Positions 35,049-42,890 of a stretch of DNA of 64,000 nucleotides are shown in pieces (the stretch's first letter is position 1; each line of letters starts with the position of its first letter). A program made the translations under genes and the position numbers. The notes beneath the pieces are model-generated. The model saw nothing but the letters and a program-made list of their open reading frames with translations. It was not told where the DNA came from and made no database searches. Source of the DNA: Stutzerimonas stutzeri (lineage in GTDB: Bacteria; Pseudomonadota; Gammaproteobacteria; Pseudomonadales; Pseudomonadaceae). Where the stretch lies: the NCBI RefSeq assembly GCF_018138085.1, contig NZ_CP073105.1, positions 4,712,001 to 4,776,000 on the forward strand, in the 5' to 3' direction.

Positions 35049-35080
35049 AAAAAAGGGCGCCAATTGGCGCCCTCGGTTTT
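35049..35080. terminator. Bidirectional terminator between late operon and DUF3037 operon
   Basis: A perfect 20-base palindrome (AGGGCGCCAATTGGCGCCCT, 35054-35073) flanked by A and T runs. It lies between convergent genes ending at 35026 (+) and 35090 (-). Confidence 0.9.
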
Positions 35081-35089
35081 AGCCAATTG

Positions 35090-35929
35090 TTAGTGCAATC
35101 TTTGAACGCCAGCGGCGTCTTCCATTCGTTGAATGTAATCCACCTTGTCCTTCTGGCTGCGCAGGTTGAATATGAAGTCCGACCCCTCGCTCAGAAGATC
35201 AATAGCTTCGGATTTATCTTTTTCATCTGCTGCACTAGCCGAGTAAACCGCATAGCACTTTGTTTCTTTACCAAGCTCTAGCTTTGCCTTTGCCATAACA
35301 AACGACTTGAGCCCGGCTTCTTTGAACTTAACCGACGCATCACGCGCACCAAGATCGATTGTTTCAGTGATGTGGTAAACGCCGTTCTTTAATGCGAAGT
35401 CAGCGCGCAAGCTGGACTTCTCGGAGATCGGGAACTTCTCGACGATACGGTGGTTGAAAATATCGTCCACAGAGTCACTGAACAGGTCGTGCTGGCGGAA
35501 GATGCTGCGTAGGTTAGTAATTATGCGTGCGCCGCGTTCTCTGGTGATAACCGGGCGAGGCGGGATCACCAACTCATTCATCAATAGGCTGATTTTTAAG
35601 TTCGCTTCTTCTCTAGTCGCAGCACTGAAACAACCCAAAGTGCTTAACTGATAAGAATCAGGCAATATTAATTTTAAAAATTCAAATCTACTTTCTATCT
35701 CTTGGCTCTCCGGCACGCTTTTACTGAATATCTTTTGCAGCATGGACTCGATATTCTTCAAATCGTTTCCGGAAATTGCGCCATCTACGGCGCGAATCTT
35801 TCTAATAGATTCGCATAGATTCACGACAATGGAGTCAGGCATAAACGCAACCAGACCAATATTAATGGTCTCATTGCGCTTACGGTCGGGCGTGAATTGT
35901 ATAAGGCTGTATTTAATAATATTCATCAC
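35090..35929 (-). CDS. DUF3037 domain protein, partner of HipA-like kinase (prophage cargo)
   Basis: A 279-residue protein resembling DUF3037: it begins NIIKYSLIQFTPDRKRNETI and continues NIGLVAFMPDS. The C terminus is mixed and ends AAGVQRLH. The gene is clearly AT-richer than the rest of the prophage (bases 35640-35760 are mostly A and T), a sign of separate acquisition. Its ATG overlaps the stop of the HipA-like gene (ATGA), so both are made together. The function of DUF3037 is unknown; pairing with a HipA-type kinase suggests a toxin-antitoxin, regulatory or defence role. No membrane segments are seen. Confidence 0.7.
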   Translation of the reverse strand: MMNIIKYSLIQFTPDRKRNETINIGLVAFMPDSIVVNLCESIRKIRAVDGAISGNDLKNIESMLQKIFSKSVPESQEIESRFEFLKLILPDSYQLSTLGCFSAATREEANLKISLLMNELVIPPRPVITRERGARIITNLRSIFRQHDLFSDSVDDIFNHRIVEKFPISEKSSLRADFALKNGVYHITETIDLGARDASVKFKEAGLKSFVMAKAKLELGKETKCYAVYSASAADEKDKSEAIDLLSEGSDFIFNLRSQKDKVDYIQRMEDAAGVQRLH

Positions 35930-36666
35930 TTAAGCGCCCCCTTGATCGTCTCGCAGCGGATGGCCCGTGCATCACTCTTCCACCAGGCCACTGCTGTCGC
36001 CACATCAACACCGTGCTGCCACTCTCCCGGCATGGCGCCTACCGGACCGTCGATCCAGTCAGCTGGCAAGCCCTGAATCGCACTGAGCACCTTCTCTGCT
36101 GAAGCAAGATCGAAGCCATACAGTGTATCCAGAAACGTTCTCACCTGCCTTGTTTTGCTTTCCGGCGTGAGATACAGATCAAGCGCTGCCCCGTGAGCCA
36201 ACCAGGCGAGGCTGTAATCGAAAGCCAGCATCACTACGCCCTCCAGGCTTGTCCTGAACAGCAGGTTTTTAAGATGCCTGTCGCTGTTGTTCACAAACAT
36301 ATCGAAAGCGTAGATGGCTGAAAGCCGCTCGCGCAGGTTAAGAATGCGCTTGTCCATTTCTCCGGACGCCAGTTCCATCACGCATTGGTCAGCATCCAGC
36401 GTTCCGCCCTCGATCCTTGATCCGAACCACATCCGACCATCCAGCCCGTGCAAAATTTCCATCGGTGGAGTGTGGATCCGGCAGGTGTTGGAAAGATGAC
36501 CGCACAACCACTCGGTAGCCGGCACGAACTCCGCACCAGGAGCGACCTGCTTGAAGGCATAGTCGAGGCCATCGTCACACTTACAGAAACCGCCCGCGTG
36601 GAACGTCCCGGCTTTCTGCGGGTAGACGTTCTCGACGTTCAGCTTCACCAGGTTCTGTTGAATCAA
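35926..36666 (-). CDS. HipA-like protein kinase (prophage cargo)
   Basis: A 246-residue protein resembling the HipA_2 kinase family, smaller than E. coli HipA (440). Kinase-like motifs are visible: ATP-binding K39 in YAFKQVAP, catalytic loop NNSDRHLKNLL with D129 and N134, and metal-binding D150 in LAFDYSLAW. These motifs look intact, so activity is plausible. The start is TTG 36666; GTG codons further in are alternatives. Neither a HipB-type antitoxin nor the long HipA N-terminal domain is present. It is second in the BRCT-HipA-DUF3037 run and is coupled to DUF3037. Confidence 0.7.
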   Translation of the reverse strand: MIQQNLVKLNVENVYPQKAGTFHAGGFCKCDDGLDYAFKQVAPGAEFVPATEWLCGHLSNTCRIHTPPMEILHGLDGRMWFGSRIEGGTLDADQCVMELASGEMDKRILNLRERLSAIYAFDMFVNNSDRHLKNLLFRTSLEGVVMLAFDYSLAWLAHGAALDLYLTPESKTRQVRTFLDTLYGFDLASAEKVLSAIQGLPADWIDGPVGAMPGEWQHGVDVATAVAWWKSDARAIRCETIKGALK

Positions 36667-36720
36667 GGGGTACTGCTCCCTGCTCTGCTCCGGCGACTTC
36701 TTACGCGATCAGCATTTCCA

Positions 36721-37365
36721 TCATCCGAACAACGCGCGCTGCCAGTGGTCTTCGCCGACGATTGCGATAGGCGCACCGGCCTCCCGCAGCTCGACGGCCT
36801 TCATGATCTTGGTGCCGTAGGTGGCGTGCCGCCATTGGTCGTTGCCAACACTGCCAACGACCAGGTAATGGATTTTTTTGCTGACGCCACCGCCTATCAC
36901 ACCGCCGCGTTCGAGGATCAGCTCCTCACACGCCTTGCGCGGGCCATAGGCCATGGTGCCGGTGAATACGAAAGCCTTGTCCTGGAACACCAGCTCAGGG
37001 GCGGGAAGATTGAACGGCAAGTCCGTCGGCGCGGTGAAGGCCTGGGCGGTTTGCTCCGGCTTGCTGACATCAAGCCCGGCGAAGCTGTGCAGTAGATGCA
37101 TCAGATCGGCCGATTCGTCGGCATCTAGCACGCCGTCCTGCAGCATGGCGCTGATGCGCCGGTAGAGCAGGTTGACTACGGGATCCTCAAGGTGGGCCAG
37201 GTTGCTTTCGATCCAGCCCTTGAGGAAGCGCGCCTCGTCGATGTTCACCACGCCATCCGCAACCACGCCGGCGGCGAGGCCCACCAGAGCATCGGCGCTG
37301 CGCCGGTCAATGCGGGCTTCGTTGAAGAAACGGCTGGAGGTGAATTCCAGATGCAGGTCGACCAT
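36721..37365 (-). CDS. BRCT-domain protein with helical N-terminal domain (prophage cargo)
   Basis: A 214-residue protein. The C-terminal 90 residues match a BRCT domain of the bacterial DNA-ligase type (GLDV... ELVFQDKAFVFTGTMAYG, then KKIHYLVVGSVGNDQWRHA and GTKIMKAVELREAGAPIAIV). The N-terminal 100 residues are helical with repeated LVGLAAGVVADGVVNIDEARF, recalling TerB-like helical folds. BRCT domains bind DNA ends or phosphoproteins. The gene follows the repressor by 57 bases on the same strand with AAAGGAG before its ATG, so it is probably co-transcribed with the repressor. Confidence 0.8.
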   Translation of the reverse strand: MVDLHLEFTSSRFFNEARIDRRSADALVGLAAGVVADGVVNIDEARFLKGWIESNLAHLEDPVVNLLYRRISAMLQDGVLDADESADLMHLLHSFAGLDVSKPEQTAQAFTAPTDLPFNLPAPELVFQDKAFVFTGTMAYGPRKACEELILERGGVIGGGVSKKIHYLVVGSVGNDQWRHATYGTKIMKAVELREAGAPIAIVGEDHWQRALFG

Positions 37366-37422
37366 TCAGAGCTCCTTTCAGACCAGGCGGGGTCTGCAGT
37401 TCCATTGAGAGTGGTTGGTGGG

Positions 37423-37770
37423 CTAGGGCTTGTCCGCCAGCGGTGAATTGCCGCTGGCGCTGGCGATAGAGGACGAGAGCAACAGAAAGGCATCCTGCTG
37501 TTGCTTGGGCATGTTCCGGAAGGCTTCAAGCAGCTGGGCTTCATGGTTGTCGAGGCCGGCCGCGGCCTGCTCAACACGCACGCCAGTAACCACATAAAGC
37601 ACATCGACGCCCGTCTGAGCCACAGCAGCTAGGTACCTGCCATCAGGGCTCCCCGCACCTTTTTCGTAGTTGATCTGCGTCGTTTTGCCCACGCCGCCGA
37701 TCGCACCGAGATCGGTTTGGCTGAGTTTCAGGCGCGACCGTTCTTCCTTCAGCCGCTCGCCAATGGTCAT
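37423..37770 (-). CDS. Phage repressor-like HTH regulator
   Basis: A 115-residue protein with an N-terminal helix-turn-helix of the Xre/CI type (IGERLKEERSRLKLSQTDLGAIGG, with VGKTTQINYEKG as recognition region) and a C-terminal helical part. It is divergent from a Cro/Cox-like gene and should be the immunity repressor. ATG 37770 was chosen because GAGG lies 9 bases upstream and MTIGERL begins the HTH; a TTG at 37785 in the same frame is possible. It is the first gene of the lysogenic leftward operon. Confidence 0.82.
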   Translation of the reverse strand: MTIGERLKEERSRLKLSQTDLGAIGGVGKTTQINYEKGAGSPDGRYLAAVAQTGVDVLYVVTGVRVEQAAAGLDNHEAQLLEAFRNMPKQQQDAFLLLSSSIASASGNSPLADKP

Positions 37771-37854
37771 ATTTTTGAACCTCAAGCATTGACAGGTTCA
37801 AATAACTGAACCAATATCCGCTTCACATCACACGAAATCACACGAATTTGAACT
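37771..37854. promoter_or_regulatory. Divergent lysogeny-switch region: operator repeats and early promoter
   Basis: A perfect 9-base inverted repeat, TTTGAACCT (37774-37782) and AGGTTCAAA (37794-37802), is spaced by 11 bases. Further half sites TGAACC (37807) and TTTGAAC (37847) follow, and ATCACACGAA occurs twice at 37828-37846. The rightward early promoter has TTGACA (37789-37794), a 17-base spacer and CAATAT (37812-37817), overlapped by the operators. A repressor binding the inverted repeat would block it. Confidence 0.72.
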
Positions 37855-38118
37855 ATGCCGAACGGATACCCCAGCGAGCAAGCGCGCAACGCTGCGCGTG
37901 AACGCCTCAGCAAGCTCGGCCTGACCGCCAAGGAATGGGCCGAACAGAACGACATCACCCCGTCCACGGTTTACGCCGTGCTCAACGGGCAGAAGAAGTG
38001 CCTGCGCGGTGAAGCCCACCGCGCCGCCGTACTGCTCGGCATCAAGGAAGGCGTAGTAGCCGGCGAAGCGCCGCGTTATGGGCGCCGCAAGACTGACTTC
38101 GCTGTGATTCCAAAGTAA
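37855..38118 (+). CDS. Cro/Cox-like regulator (BcepMu gp16 family)
   Basis: An 87-residue protein with a helix-turn-helix (ERLSKLGLTAKEWAEQNDIT, then PSTVYAVLNGQKKCLRGEAH) resembling the BcepMu gp16-type phage regulators. Position next to the repressor, transcribed divergently from the operators, suggests a Cro- or Cox-like role: shutting the lysogenic promoter and helping early lytic transcription. It overlaps the next gene by one base. Confidence 0.75.
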   Translation: MPNGYPSEQARNAARERLSKLGLTAKEWAEQNDITPSTVYAVLNGQKKCLRGEAHRAAVLLGIKEGVVAGEAPRYGRRKTDFAVIPK

Positions 38119-38621
38119 TGGCAAACCCCAAGGCGAGAAACGAGAAGATGAAGCACGCGATCCTCGACAGCCGGCGCAAGGTGGTCAGCGCCATCATCGC
38201 CGCTTACCCCGGCGGCCGTGACTGCGCCGCGGCCCGCCTGGGCCTGGAAATCAAGAAATTCGACAACCACGCCTACGAGAGCGCGGGCCACCGCCCGCTG
38301 ACCGACGAGCAGATCCTGCTGCTCGAGCAGCAGATCGGCACGACCTACCTGCCCGAGTACATCGCCGCCCAGTACGGCGGTGTGTTCGTCCCGCTGCCAG
38401 CCGCCGAGGAGCTGGACAACATGGAGCTCTACCACCGCGCCGTGGATACCGCGAAGCGCCGCGGCCGCGTGGACCTGATCATCGCCAAGGCCCTGGAGGA
38501 CGGAGCGATCGACGAAGGCGAAGCCAACGCCATCCTCGATGCCCACCGCCGCTACGTCTCTGCCCGCCACGCGGAGATAGCGGCAGTCATCGTTCTGCAT
38601 ACCTGCAACGACAAAAAATAA
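38118..38621 (+). CDS. YmfL/CP76-like phage regulatory protein
   Basis: A 167-residue protein. The segment CAAARLGLEIKKFDNHAYES is the HTH-like hallmark of the YmfL/CII-like (phage CP76) regulators, followed by LTDEQILLLEQQIGT. Such proteins, encoded next to the switch of P2-like phages, are putative CII-type regulators. The remainder is helical. Function beyond regulation cannot be read from sequence. Confidence 0.65.
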   Translation: MANPKARNEKMKHAILDSRRKVVSAIIAAYPGGRDCAAARLGLEIKKFDNHAYESAGHRPLTDEQILLLEQQIGTTYLPEYIAAQYGGVFVPLPAAEELDNMELYHRAVDTAKRRGRVDLIIAKALEDGAIDEGEANAILDAHRRYVSARHAEIAAVIVLHTCNDKK

Positions 38622-38660
38622 GTGCTGTACGGCCGCTGCCACGGCCGGGGGGGAAGGGAT

Positions 38661-38961
38661 TTGAGCGTTTACAAGCTGGTTTGCCCGGCATGCGGAGAGC
38701 GGATTGCGCATTCGCAACTCCGAGGGGCAAACACCGACATTCCGCACCATCTATGGCCAGTGCATGAATCTGGCCTGCGGCTTGGTGCTCACGGGCTCGA
38801 TGAGCTGGGACTACCAGATCAATACCTCGGGCATGGACAAGCCGAGGGTGGTGCTGCCGATTGCGCCATCCGTGGCGAAAATGCAGGCGTTGCGTGACAG
38901 CCGGCCTGCATCCGATCAACCCGATCTGTTCGATCAGCCACTCAAGGAAGCACACGCATGA
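38661..38961 (+). pseudogene. ogr: Late-gene activator Ogr/Delta-like zinc finger, frameshifted
   Basis: Two pieces of one zinc-finger protein lie in different frames. From TTG 38661 the first frame encodes SVYKLVCPACGER, the first cysteine pair (C-x2-C). Removing one T at 38704-38705 continues as MRIRNSEGQTPTFRTIYGQC, then MNLACGLVL (second pair, C-x4-C) and ends at 38961. The family spacing of the cysteines fits only if the frames are joined. Without a shift the first frame ends at 38897 and the second lacks the first cysteines. The product would activate the TGT-N13-ACA late promoters. A sequencing error, a true mutation or recoding are all possible. Confidence 0.75.
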
Positions 38962-39314
38962 GCCACGATACCTCTGCCAAGGATTACCGCAGCAGCATGC
39001 AGGCCGCCGCCAAGGCCTACCTCCTGCGCCATCAGGATGAGCACCTTGCCGACGATGAGCGCCTCTATGACCGCGCGTGCCGCTATTTGGTTCAAGGCCT
39101 GGACGTGCCTGCGTTCATGGCGCCGCGGCTGGTCCATCTGGCGATGACCGAACTGGCGTCCCGCGTGGCCATCGACTGGGCCCAGGGCTGCGACGAAACC
39201 CGCGTGTGTCTGGTGCTTGTTCGTAGCGGGGAACGGGCCTTCATCCCCACCCGCTATCTACCGCTGCGTTTGCAGCCACCCGCGGCACTGCCGGCTGCAG
39301 CAGCCGCGCACTGA
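38958..39314 (+). CDS. Hypothetical early phage protein
   Basis: A 118-residue protein of unknown function (SHDTSAKDYRSSMQAAAKAY at the N terminus, mostly helical; Ala/Pro-rich end). Its ATG overlaps the end of the ogr-like frame, so it depends on that gene's translation. I do not recognise a domain. Continuous with the rightward early operon. Confidence 0.6.
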   Translation: MSHDTSAKDYRSSMQAAAKAYLLRHQDEHLADDERLYDRACRYLVQGLDVPAFMAPRLVHLAMTELASRVAIDWAQGCDETRVCLVLVRSGERAFIPTRYLPLRLQPPAALPAAAAAH

Positions 39315-39397
39315 CCACTACCCCCTGAATCACCGTTACCCAGACCCGCCTGCCAGCGGGTTTGGGGAAGTTGCACCCGAAATTCGAGGTTGCCGCC

Positions 39398-39631
39398 ATG
39401 CAACAAGCCATTGCCATCCAGCTGGACATGCCCAAGCCCGTGGCCGAGGCCCTGCTCAGCAGCCTGCGCTGCGAGCTGCGCCGTGGCCTGACCGAGCACT
39501 GGTACGACGATCGCTACCGCACCGTGCCGGAGTTCCTGCGCAGCCGCCGCATCCTCGATGACTACCCGGCCCTCGCCGGCCACAAACGCACCATCGGGGC
39601 GCTGAAAGCCGCCCTGGGCGCCAACCAGTAA
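39398..39631 (+). CDS. Small hypothetical early phage protein
   Basis: A 77-residue protein (QQAIAIQLDMPKPVAEALLS, then LTEHWYDDRYRTVPEFLRSR). ATG 39398 fits best; an in-frame start at 39362 lies in a hairpin (39344-39361). GAGG precedes it. Function unknown, part of the early operon just before the primase-helicase gene. Confidence 0.55.
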   Translation: MQQAIAIQLDMPKPVAEALLSSLRCELRRGLTEHWYDDRYRTVPEFLRSRRILDDYPALAGHKRTIGALKAALGANQ

Positions 39632-39644
39632 GGCCAGCCACACC

Positions 39645-42368
39645 ATGCAGATGAAAGAAACCCTACGGGCCGAGGTGCTGCGCCGCATCGAGCGCGACTT
39701 CGGCCTCCAGCACATGGCCGGCACCAACTACATGCGCAAGGGCAAATGCCCGGCGCACAACTGCGGCAAGAAGACCCTCTACACCTTCCACGACTCGCCC
39801 TGGATGCTGATCTGCGGCCGTCCGGAGAAGTGTGGCCACCGCGTCCACGTCAAAGAGCTGTATGACGACCTGTTCAACGACTGGAGCAAGACTGCCCCGG
39901 CCACCGCCCAGGACCCGATGGCCACGGCCAGCGCCTACCTGCAGTTCGCCCGCGGCTTTCGCCTGGAGCTGATCGCCGGCTGGTACAGCCAGGAGAACTA
40001 CTGGAGCCGCGACATCAACGCCGGCAGCGCGACGGTGCGCTTCCCGCTGGAAAAGGGCGGCTACTGGGAACGGCTGATCGACCGGCCGGAGCGCTTCGGC
40101 AAGCAGAAGGCCCGCTTCAAGCCGGGCGAAAGCTACAAGGGCGTCTGGTGGTGCCCGCCGTCGCTCAACCTGGTCGAGGTCGAGGAGCTGTACATCGTCG
40201 AGGGCATCTTCGACGCGATCGCGCTGCTGCACCACGACGTCCCTGCCGTCTCGATGATGAGCAGCGCGCCGCTGCCCGAGCAATCGCTCAAGGCACTCAA
40301 GAACGCCTGCCATGAGGCGGACAAGCGCCTGCCGCGCCTGGTCTGGGCGCTGGATAACGAGCCGGTCGCCAAGGCCAACATGCGCCGCTGGGCGAAGGAG
40401 GCCCGCGCCCTGGGCTTCAAGTGCGAGGCGGCTGTCATCCCGCAGCGCGGCGCCAAGAAGGTCGACTGGAACGACCTGCACCAGCGCTGGGCCTTCATCG
40501 ACGGCGACGAGGAGCGCGCCAAGCGCATCGAGCTGGACATGGCCGAGGCCCGCCACCAGGGCGCCCTGCTGCTGGCCGAGTCGGCCGAGGAAAAGGGCCT
40601 GCTCATGTACGAATGGGACGAGCGCAAGGAATTCCACTTCACCTACCGCTCGCGCCTGTACTGGTTCAACCTGGACATGGAGAAGTACGAGCGCACCGCC
40701 CGCGAGCTTGACGGCTCCGAGCACCACGACGACCAGCTGCTCAACGACAAGCAGCGCCGGGACAAGGCCTTGCGCCAGAGCGCCGCCGTGGTGCGCATCG
40801 CCAACTGCTACTTCGACGCGCTGTATTACATGCGCAACGAGGTGACCGACGAGGCCTGGTACTACTTCCGCGTCGAGCGGCCCGAAGCGCCCACCATCAA
40901 GAGCACCTTTACCGCGGCGCAGATCGCCTCGGCGCCGGAGTTCAAGAAGCGCCTGCTCAACGTCTGCAACGGGGCCATGTTCACCGGCACCCCGCAGCAG
41001 CTGGAGCGCATGCTTGGCTACCAGCTCGACAGCCTCAAGACCGTCAACACGATCGACTGGATCGGCTACACCCGCGAGCACGGCGTCTACGTGTTCAACG
41101 ATCTGGCGATCGCCGGCGGCAAGGTGCACAAGCTCAACGAGGAGGACTTCTTCGACGTCGGCTCCCTGAGCATCAAGTCGCAGAGCCTGTCGCCAGTGCT
41201 CCACATCAATGCCGACCTGGCCGACTACGACGAAGAGTGGTTCGACCTGTTCTGGCGCTGCTTTGGCGTGCGCGGCGTGGTGGTGCTGGCCTGGTGGCTG
41301 GGCGCGCTGTACGCCGAGCAGATCCGCCAGCTGCACAAGTCCTACCTGTTCCTGGAGCTGATCGGCGAGGCCGGCGCGGGCAAGACCACCCTGGTGGAGC
41401 TGCTCTGGAAACTGACCGGACGCACCGAATACGAGGGCTTCGACCCGTCCAAGGCGACCCCGGCCAGCCGCGCGCGCAACTTCGCCCAGGTGGGCAACCT
41501 GCCGGTGGTGCTGATCGAGTCCGAGCGCGAGCAGAAGGAAGGCGCGCCGGTGAAGCACTTCGACTGGGACGAACTCAAGACCGCCTACAACGGCCGCAGC
41601 GTTCGCTCTACCGGTGTGAAGAACAACGGCAACGACACCCGCGAACCGCCGTTCCGCGGCGCCCTGCTGATCGCGCAGAACAACGCCGTCAACGCCTCCG
41701 AGCCGATCCTCCAGCGCCTGGGCCATGTACACCTGACCCGCGAGCACCAGACCCCGGAAACCAAGCTCCATGCCGAGCGCCTGGAGCGCATGCCGGTCGA
41801 GCAGCTCAGCGGCTTCATCATCAAGGCGCTCAAGCCCGAGGCGCAGGTGATGAAGCTCCTGGACGAACGCACGTCCGGCTACGAGCAGCAGCTGCTGGCA
41901 CTGCCGGGCATCCGCACCGTGCGGATCGCCAAGAACCACGCCCAGCTGCGCAGCCTGGTGGACGCCCTGCAGCTGGTGGTGCCGCTCAGCGACGAGCGCG
42001 CGGCCCAGGTGCATGCCGAGGTGGAGCGCATGGCGCAGGAGCGCCAGCAGGCCATCAACGCTGACCACCCGCTCGTGCGCGAATTCTGGGACATGGTCGA
42101 GTTCCTCAATGGCCCTCTGAACGAACCCGGCGGCCGGCTGAACCACTCCCGCAAGTCGGCCTTCTTCGCCATCAACCTCAACGAGTTCGTCGAGATGGCG
42201 GCCAACAAGCGCCAGCAGCTCCCGAACCTCAGCGAGCTCAAGCGCCTGCTCAAGACCAGCAAGTCGCCGAAGTTCATCGAGACCAACAAGCCCATCAACT
42301 CGAACATCGCCACCGACGGGATGAATACCGCCAAGACCGTCCGTTGCTGGCTGTTCCAGCTCGTTTGA
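39645..42368 (+). CDS. Phage DNA primase-helicase (Zn finger, Toprim, P-loop)
   Basis: A 907-residue replication protein. The N terminus has a zinc-binding motif (C35, C40, C57, C63/H65). A Toprim-like region follows (about 175-270, LYIVEGIFDAIALLHHDVPA). The C-terminal half has a P-loop GEAGAGKTT with K580, then a D-x-D/E strand near LIESER and a long insertion typical of the phiCTX-like primase group. This arrangement combines primase and helicase activities for phage replication, in place of the rolling-circle A protein of P2. AGGAG is not seen; the start is ATG 39645. Confidence 0.88.
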   Translation: MQMKETLRAEVLRRIERDFGLQHMAGTNYMRKGKCPAHNCGKKTLYTFHDSPWMLICGRPEKCGHRVHVKELYDDLFNDWSKTAPATAQDPMATASAYLQFARGFRLELIAGWYSQENYWSRDINAGSATVRFPLEKGGYWERLIDRPERFGKQKARFKPGESYKGVWWCPPSLNLVEVEELYIVEGIFDAIALLHHDVPAVSMMSSAPLPEQSLKALKNACHEADKRLPRLVWALDNEPVAKANMRRWAKEARALGFKCEAAVIPQRGAKKVDWNDLHQRWAFIDGDEERAKRIELDMAEARHQGALLLAESAEEKGLLMYEWDERKEFHFTYRSRLYWFNLDMEKYERTARELDGSEHHDDQLLNDKQRRDKALRQSAAVVRIANCYFDALYYMRNEVTDEAWYYFRVERPEAPTIKSTFTAAQIASAPEFKKRLLNVCNGAMFTGTPQQLERMLGYQLDSLKTVNTIDWIGYTREHGVYVFNDLAIAGGKVHKLNEEDFFDVGSLSIKSQSLSPVLHINADLADYDEEWFDLFWRCFGVRGVVVLAWWLGALYAEQIRQLHKSYLFLELIGEAGAGKTTLVELLWKLTGRTEYEGFDPSKATPASRARNFAQVGNLPVVLIESEREQKEGAPVKHFDWDELKTAYNGRSVRSTGVKNNGNDTREPPFRGALLIAQNNAVNASEPILQRLGHVHLTREHQTPETKLHAERLERMPVEQLSGFIIKALKPEAQVMKLLDERTSGYEQQLLALPGIRTVRIAKNHAQLRSLVDALQLVVPLSDERAAQVHAEVERMAQERQQAINADHPLVREFWDMVEFLNGPLNEPGGRLNHSRKSAFFAINLNEFVEMAANKRQQLPNLSELKRLLKTSKSPKFIETNKPINSNIATDGMNTAKTVRCWLFQLV

Positions 42369-42372
42369 CCCG

Positions 42373-42412
42373 CCGGCGCGGCAACGCCGGTACCAACCCA
42401 AGGAGAAGCACC
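42373..42412 (+). promoter_or_regulatory. Hairpin-RBS cassette 1 (CGGCAA loop)
   Basis: CCGGCG/CGCCGG stem with loop CGGCAA (42373-42390), then AAGGAGAAGCACC before ATG 42413. The same loop and ribosome-site sequence recur at 42564-42606 and 43305-43357 with different but still paired stems. Confidence 0.6.
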
Positions 42413-42556
42413 ATGCCAATGAACGACAACGACGACCTCTACAGCCCCAGCCGCCGCGAAACCCTGCTCACCCTGCTGGGCAGCGGCGTGACCCTGGCGG
42501 TACTGCTCGCGGCCGGCTACCTCGCCCCCAACCTGCTGGCCCTGGCGGCCCGCTAA
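42413..42556 (+). CDS. Small single-pass membrane protein
   Basis: A 47-residue protein: a polar N terminus (MPMNDNDDLYSPSRRETLLT), then one hydrophobic segment (LLGSGVTLAVLLAAGYL) ending LLALAAR. The strong ribosome site AAGGAG is part of a repeated hairpin cassette. I do not recognise it. Possible role at the membrane during the early phase; no homology visible. Confidence 0.6.
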   Translation: MPMNDNDDLYSPSRRETLLTLLGSGVTLAVLLAAGYLAPNLLALAAR

Positions 42557-42563
42557 CCACAGC

Positions 42564-42606
42564 GCCCAGGCGCGGCAACGCCTGGGCCTTACCAAGGAGA
42601 AGCACC
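42564..42606 (+). promoter_or_regulatory. Hairpin-RBS cassette 2 (CGGCAA loop)
   Basis: A perfect 9-bp stem, GCCCAGGCG/CGCCTGGGC, with loop CGGCAA (42564-42587), followed by CCAAGGAGAAGCACC and ATG 42607. Confidence 0.6.
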
Positions 42607-42879
42607 ATGCAACTGAACGTAGAACGCGGCGCCCCGATGACCGGCAAGACCATCCGCCTGCGGCAGAAAGCCCGCGAGGCCGGGCAGGACGAGCACCAGA
42701 TCATCCACGGCAACGCCTACGACCTTGCCGACCTGGAGCTGCTCGTGCGCCACCGCATCGGCCGCGGCGCCAGGGTCATCTGCATCGACGAGTGCAGCGA
42801 GGAGCAGATCGATCGCCTGACAGCCCTGCAGCGGCGGCTGCCGTCCGAACTGACCATCCACGCCGTTGTGGCGAACTGA
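42607..42879 (+). CDS. Minimal P-loop protein, hypothetical
   Basis: A 90-residue protein. Residues 8-15 (GAPMTGKT) fit the Walker A motif GxxxxGKT, and residues 57-62 (VICIDE) fit a Walker B strand with D61 and E62. The predicted order, P-loop, helix (about 15-28), strand-helix, Walker B strand, helix and a last strand (LTIHAVVAN), would form a minimal P-loop core. There are no further ATPase motifs. I do not recognise a named family. It is inside the early operon with a strong hairpin-RBS. Confidence 0.6.
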   Translation: MQLNVERGAPMTGKTIRLRQKAREAGQDEHQIIHGNAYDLADLELLVRHRIGRGARVICIDECSEEQIDRLTALQRRLPSELTIHAVVAN

Positions 42880-42890
42880 GGAGCAGCACC

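Noticed and set aside
38622..38897. First-frame continuation of the ogr-like gene as an independent protein
   Set aside because: After the first cysteine pair this frame has no relation to zinc fingers, whereas the adjacent frame matches the expected second half; a frameshifted ogr is more likely.
40133..40642. Medium-length minus-strand frames within the early operon
   Set aside because: Antisense to the primase gene; no independent evidence for transcription or homology.
39663..42419. Open frame of more than 900 codons on the minus strand opposite the primase-helicase gene
   Set aside because: It is a codon-usage shadow of a strongly supported gene and resembles no protein family.
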